Part shown: positions 22,929 through 25,419 of the stretch, one piece after another
How the letters are laid out: every line of letters starts with the position of its first letter
How positions within the stretch are numbered: position 1 is the first letter of the stretch
DNA from: Ramlibacter sp.
GTDB taxonomy: Bacteria; Pseudomonadota; Gammaproteobacteria; Burkholderiales; Burkholderiaceae_C
DNA length: 25,419 bases
Direction: 5' to 3'
Assembly (NCBI GenBank): GCA_026785815.1
Contig: JAJAZH010000010.1
Coordinates: forward strand, 1 to 25,419
Notes under the pieces: generated by a model
The model's database searches: none
Seen by the model: the letters and a program-made list of their open reading frames with translations, nothing else
Told to the model about the DNA's origin: nothing
Position numbers and translations under genes: made by a program

Positions 22929-23631
22929 AAAGGATTGCGATGAGGGCGCTCAGGGCAAACCACTGAAACGCGTAGCCGTAGTGTTTTTCGACGCCGCTGC
23001 CGGGTTGGGCCCAGTCTCGCAGCAAGCCGTCCGATGCGGCTCCGGTCTGCCGCACCGACAGGCCGGTCAGCAGCGGCAACCCGGTGCGGGCGCGAAACTC
23101 CGCCAAATCCAGATTTTGCCGGATCGCGCCGGTTTCCGGCCCGGCAAAGGCATAAAGCTTGGGCGGCGGCGGGGCAATCACTCCGATCACTTCAACCACG
23201 CCGGTCGGTGTCTCGATGGCCGGAAGCCGTTCACGCTCGACGAAGTTGCGCGCGACCCAGCCGCGCTGCACGGCAACAGCGGCACCGGCGCCATCGATTC
23301 GCAGCGGCGTGAGCACATCGAAACCCTGCTTGCCCTTCATCTGGCGGTTGTCGAGGAACACGGTTGCCCCTGCGACCCACTCGCCCTTCAGCCGCACCGG
23401 ACGCCAGATCAAACTGTTGCTCGCTGCGCCGGTTGCCATGGCGGCGAGAGCGCGTCCTTCCAGCATCGGCAGGCCCTGTCGTTGGGACATCGCTGCATGC
23501 AGCGCGTTTTTCTGCGCCGCTCGCGAAAGCTGCCAGGCGCCGAGACCCAAACCGGCGGCAATGCCCACGATCGCAGCGGCGGTGATGGACCAGAAGCGTC
23601 CGGCGCGGCGCGGGGTCAACGGATAATCCAC
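22879..23631 (-). CDS. SURF1 family cytochrome oxidase biogenesis protein
   Basis: A 250-residue SURF1/Shy1 protein, which in the family helps insert heme A into subunit I. It has the typical two-helix layout: an N-terminal helix (about 12-33, ending GAWQLSRAAQK) and a C-terminal helix (about 220-240, YAFQWFALSALIAILYVWFQF) around a periplasmic domain. Family marks are VFLDNRQMKGKQGFDVLTPLRI and VQRGWVARN. The only start upstream of the first helix is a GTG at 23631, three bases from the ATG of the divergent DUF2909 gene. No ribosome binding site is evident. It lies within the oxidase operon and overlaps the next gene. Confidence 0.92.
   Translation of the reverse strand: MDYPLTPRRAGRFWSITAAAIVGIAAGLGLGAWQLSRAAQKNALHAAMSQRQGLPMLEGRALAAMATGAASNSLIWRPVRLKGEWVAGATVFLDNRQMKGKQGFDVLTPLRIDGAGAAVAVQRGWVARNFVERERLPAIETPTGVVEVIGVIAPPPPKLYAFAGPETGAIRQNLDLAEFRARTGLPLLTGLSVRQTGAASDGLLRDWAQPGSGVEKHYGYAFQWFALSALIAILYVWFQFIAPRRKSARA
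23622..23627 (+). promoter_or_regulatory. Candidate -10 box for the DUF2909 gene
   Basis: GATAAT (five of six to TATAAT) ends 7 bases before the ATG at 23635, which would give a leaderless message. It overlaps the first codons of SURF1 on the other strand. No clear -35 box was found. Confidence 0.35.
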
Positions 23632-23634
23632 GGC

Positions 23635-23859
23635 ATGAAGTATCTCGTCCTGCTTGCGTTCATCGCCATCATCGGCAGCCTCGGGTCCGCGCTGTTCTTC
23701 ATGATGAAGGATGGCCGGGACGGCAAGCCCAAGTCCAGCAACATGGTTCGCTCGCTGGCACTGCGGGTCGGGCTGTCCATCATGCTGTTCGTCTGCATCC
23801 TGCTGGCGTGGAAGTTCGGCTACATCCAGCCGACCGGCATTCCGCTGTCAGGAAAGTAG
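23635..23859 (+). CDS. DUF2909 twin transmembrane protein
   Basis: A 74-residue protein with two membrane helices (about 3-24, and about 45-62 in LRVGLSIMLFVCILLAWKFGY) joined by a basic loop containing KDGRDGKPKSSNMVRSLALR. This fits the small DUF2909 (twin transmembrane) family often found beside cox genes in betaproteobacteria. Its function is unknown; an accessory role in oxidase assembly is inferred only from position. It is read opposite to the surrounding oxidase genes, with its ATG 3 bases from the GTG of SURF1. There is no ribosome binding site. A hairpin follows the stop. Confidence 0.85.
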   Translation: MKYLVLLAFIAIIGSLGSALFFMMKDGRDGKPKSSNMVRSLALRVGLSIMLFVCILLAWKFGYIQPTGIPLSGK

Positions 23860-23872
23860 CCGGCAGCAAGGA

Positions 23873-23895
23873 CAAGGGCCGCAGCGAGGCCCTTG
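23873..23895. terminator. Hairpin between convergent DUF2909 and ctaE genes
   Basis: CAAGGGCC-N7-GGCCCTTG, a perfect 8-bp stem. No strong T-tract follows on either strand, so it is at most a weak bidirectional terminator. Read-through from ctaE into SURF1 would pass antisense through the DUF2909 gene. Confidence 0.5.
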
Positions 23896-23902
23896 GAATC
23901 TT

Positions 23903-24784
23903 CTAGAGCCAGTACACCAGGGTGTAGAGGCCCAGCCAGACCACGTCCACGAAGTGCCAGTACCAGGCCGCGCCTTCGAAACCGAAGTGCCGGTCGGCGG
24001 TGAAGTGACCCTTCTGCAGCCGCAGCGTGATGAAGAACAGCATCAGCATGCCGATCAGCACATGGAAGCCGTGGAAGCCGGTCAGCATGAAGAAGGTCGA
24101 GCCGTACGCGCCGGAGCGCAGGGTCAGGTTCAGATCGCTGTACGCGTGGAAGTATTCGTAGCCCTGCACCAAGACGAACGTCGCGCCGAGCAGCACCGTG
24201 ATCCACATGAACAGCAGCGTGCGACCGCGGTGGCTCTCGCGCAGCGCATGGTGGGCGATGGTGAGGGTCACGCCGGAGCTGAGCAGCAAGGCGGTGTTGA
24301 TCGTCGGCAGCCAGAACGGGGTCATGGTCTGGAACGGCTCGATGATCCCGGCCGGCGACGCCGTGGTCCCGGGAGCGACCGAAGGCCAGGCCGCCTTGAA
24401 GTCCGGCCAGAGCAATGCGTTCTCGATCCCTCCGAGTTGGGGAACCGAGTGCGACCGCATCCACCACAAGGCGGTGAAGAAGGCGCCGAAGAACATCACC
24501 TCGGAGAAGATGAACCAGCTCATGCTCCAGCGAAACGACAGGTCGACCCGATGGCTGTACCTGCCGCTTTCGCTCTCGCCGATGGCCTGCCGGAACCACT
24601 GGAACAGCACCACGAACAGCCACAGCATGCCGAACAGCACGAGGTACTTGCCCCAGTCCACGCCGTTGATCCACTGCGCGGCGCCGAAGAACACTGACAA
24701 CAACCCGAAAGACGCCATCACCGGATGGCGCGAGGGCCCGGGCACGAAGTAGTAAGGCGTGCTGCCAGTGCTGCTAGTACTCAT
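23903..24784 (-). CDS. ctaE: Cytochrome c oxidase subunit III (CtaE)
   Basis: A 293-residue membrane subunit of the aa3-type cytochrome c oxidase with about seven hydrophobic helices. Key family stretches are RWSMSWFIFSEVMFFGAFFTALWW with the conserved Glu, LLLSSGVTLTIAHHALRESHR, LVQGYEYFHAYSDL, GSTFFMLTGFHGFHVLIGM and the C-terminal FGFEGAAWYWHFVDVVWLGLYTLVYW. It starts at an ATG with an AGGAG ribosome binding site 5 bases upstream. The DUF2970 gene lies 43 bp upstream in the same direction. Subunit III stabilises proton uptake and the core subunits; subunits I and II would be expected beyond the window end. Confidence 0.97.
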   Translation of the reverse strand: MSTSSTGSTPYYFVPGPSRHPVMASFGLLSVFFGAAQWINGVDWGKYLVLFGMLWLFVVLFQWFRQAIGESESGRYSHRVDLSFRWSMSWFIFSEVMFFGAFFTALWWMRSHSVPQLGGIENALLWPDFKAAWPSVAPGTTASPAGIIEPFQTMTPFWLPTINTALLLSSGVTLTIAHHALRESHRGRTLLFMWITVLLGATFVLVQGYEYFHAYSDLNLTLRSGAYGSTFFMLTGFHGFHVLIGMLMLFFITLRLQKGHFTADRHFGFEGAAWYWHFVDVVWLGLYTLVYWL

Positions 24785-24827
24785 TTGAACTCCTGATTCC
24801 CGAAATCTTTTTCCCTGGACCTGCTGG

Positions 24828-25010
24828 TCACGCGACCACCCACCGCACCAGCAGCATCAGGCTGCCGACCAGCAGCGCCACGCCGGCCAGGGCGACGACG
24901 ATGATGTGGAACGGGTTGAGCACGCTCAGGTCGTGCTGGTACTGGCTATTCTTGCGGATGCCGATGAACGACCAGGCCACGGCCTTGACCGATTGCAACA
25001 GCGAACTCAT
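24828..25010 (-). CDS. DUF2970 small membrane protein
   Basis: A 60-residue protein of the DUF2970 type: N-terminal MSSLLQSVKAVAWSFIGIRK, a short polar stretch with YQHDLS, and one C-terminal membrane helix (about 33-57, PFHIIVVALAGVALLVGSLMLLVRW). Such genes stand between ctaG and ctaE in betaproteobacteria; the role is unknown. The ATG overlaps the ctaG stop in an ATGA junction, which fixes the start and implies coupled translation. Confidence 0.88.
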   Translation of the reverse strand: MSSLLQSVKAVAWSFIGIRKNSQYQHDLSVLNPFHIIVVALAGVALLVGSLMLLVRWVVA

Positions 25011-25419
25011 AGACGATGTCCCGCTGGCGGGGCCACGAGCGCAGCTGTCGGAGCGGGCGGCGTCTTGCCACCGACCTCGAAGAAGGTGTACGACAGCGTG
25101 ATCGTCGTCACGTCCTTCGACAGCCGGGGATCGATCACGAAGGCCACCGGCCACTGTTTTCTTTCCCCCGGTTCGAGCGTGTATTGCTGGAAGCAGAAAC
25201 ACTCGAGTTTGTTGAAATGCGCGGCGGCCTGCCTCGGCGCGTAGCTGGGGATGGCCTGCGCCGCCATGCGGCGGTCCTGCACGTTCTGGAACTCGTACAT
25301 CACTGTGGCAAGCTGGCCCGGATGCACCTGCAGCTTCGACTGCAAGGGCTTGAAATGCCAGGGACCGCGGGCGTTCGCATCGAACTCCACCGTGATGGTC
25401 CGCGTCAGGTCGATCTGGG
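25007..25419 (-). CDS. ctaG: Cytochrome c oxidase assembly protein CtaG/Cox11 (partial)
   Basis: The C-terminal 136 or so residues are present; the frame is open through the window end, so the N-terminal membrane anchor is missing. The visible part reads QIDLTRTITVEFDANARGPWHF and then the copper-binding CFCFQQYTLEPGERKQWPVAFVIDP with the CFCF motif, followed by ITLSYTFFEV. Cox11 inserts copper into the CuB site of subunit I from the periplasmic side. It is the first gene of the set seen here and overlaps the DUF2970 start by 4 bp. Confidence 0.95.
   Translation of the reverse strand, partial: QIDLTRTITVEFDANARGPWHFKPLQSKLQVHPGQLATVMYEFQNVQDRRMAAQAIPSYAPRQAAAHFNKLECFCFQQYTLEPGERKQWPVAFVIDPRLSKDVTTITLSYTFFEVGGKTPPAPTAALVAPPAGHRL

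Overview
The window is a high-GC chromosomal segment of a betaproteobacterium, most likely Burkholderiales, family Comamonadaceae (Variovorax/Ramlibacter-like). The evidence is the aa3-oxidase assembly order (ctaG, DUF2970, ctaE, DUF2909, SURF1, Sco-like protein, ctaA, ctaB, Sco), the ftsY / M16-M16-rsmD-coaD neighbourhood, a CIRCE-controlled rpoH, a tandem intergenic repeat of a type I associate with Comamonadaceae, and a selenoneine (sen) locus. Nearly all sequence is coding. I see no rRNA, tRNA, CRISPR array, insertion sequence or prophage, and no gene-free stretch over 300 bases.

Layout. 1-5578 (+): the end of a peptide-type ABC transporter operon (truncated DppD-like ATPase, DppF-like ATPase, family-5 solute-binding protein), then a tandem 82/81-bp repeat, an amidase-signature hydrolase and a TTC38-like TPR protein whose start overlaps the amidase stop. 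5623-9743 (-): M16 peptidase pair (one active, one without the zinc motif), rsmD and coaD, with two hairpins in the 196-bp gap after the peptidases. 9773-10930 (+): ftsY, head-to-head with the M16 genes across 29 bp.

10957-16574 is the most interesting part. On the minus strand lie an EgtB-like selenoneine synthase (senA) and, behind it, a complete four-gene PhnD/PhnC/PhnE/PhnE-type ABC transporter. On the plus strand, diverging from senA with overlapping start codons, is senB (selenosugar synthase). Together they look like a selenium uptake plus selenoneine locus. The third pathway gene, the SelD-like selenophosphate synthase senC, is not in the window.

16575-19522 (+): an intergenic region with a perfect 16-bp palindrome and a sigma-E-like promoter overlapped by a perfect CIRCE operator, then rpoH with a clear terminator, then a 7TM membrane protein with a degenerate GGDEF domain. 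19572-25419 (mostly -): cytochrome c oxidase maturation genes. Read in transcription order they are ctaG (cut by the window end), DUF2970, ctaE, [DUF2909 on the opposite strand], SURF1, a membrane-anchored Sco-like protein, ctaA, ctaB and Sco. They cover copper delivery, subunit III, heme A synthesis and assembly.

A recurring feature is the very tight head-to-head gene pair: M16/ftsY (29 bp apart), senA/senB (13-bp overlap) and SURF1/DUF2909 (3 bp apart). In each pair at least one gene has a -10-like hexamer placed so that transcription would begin at or just before the start codon.
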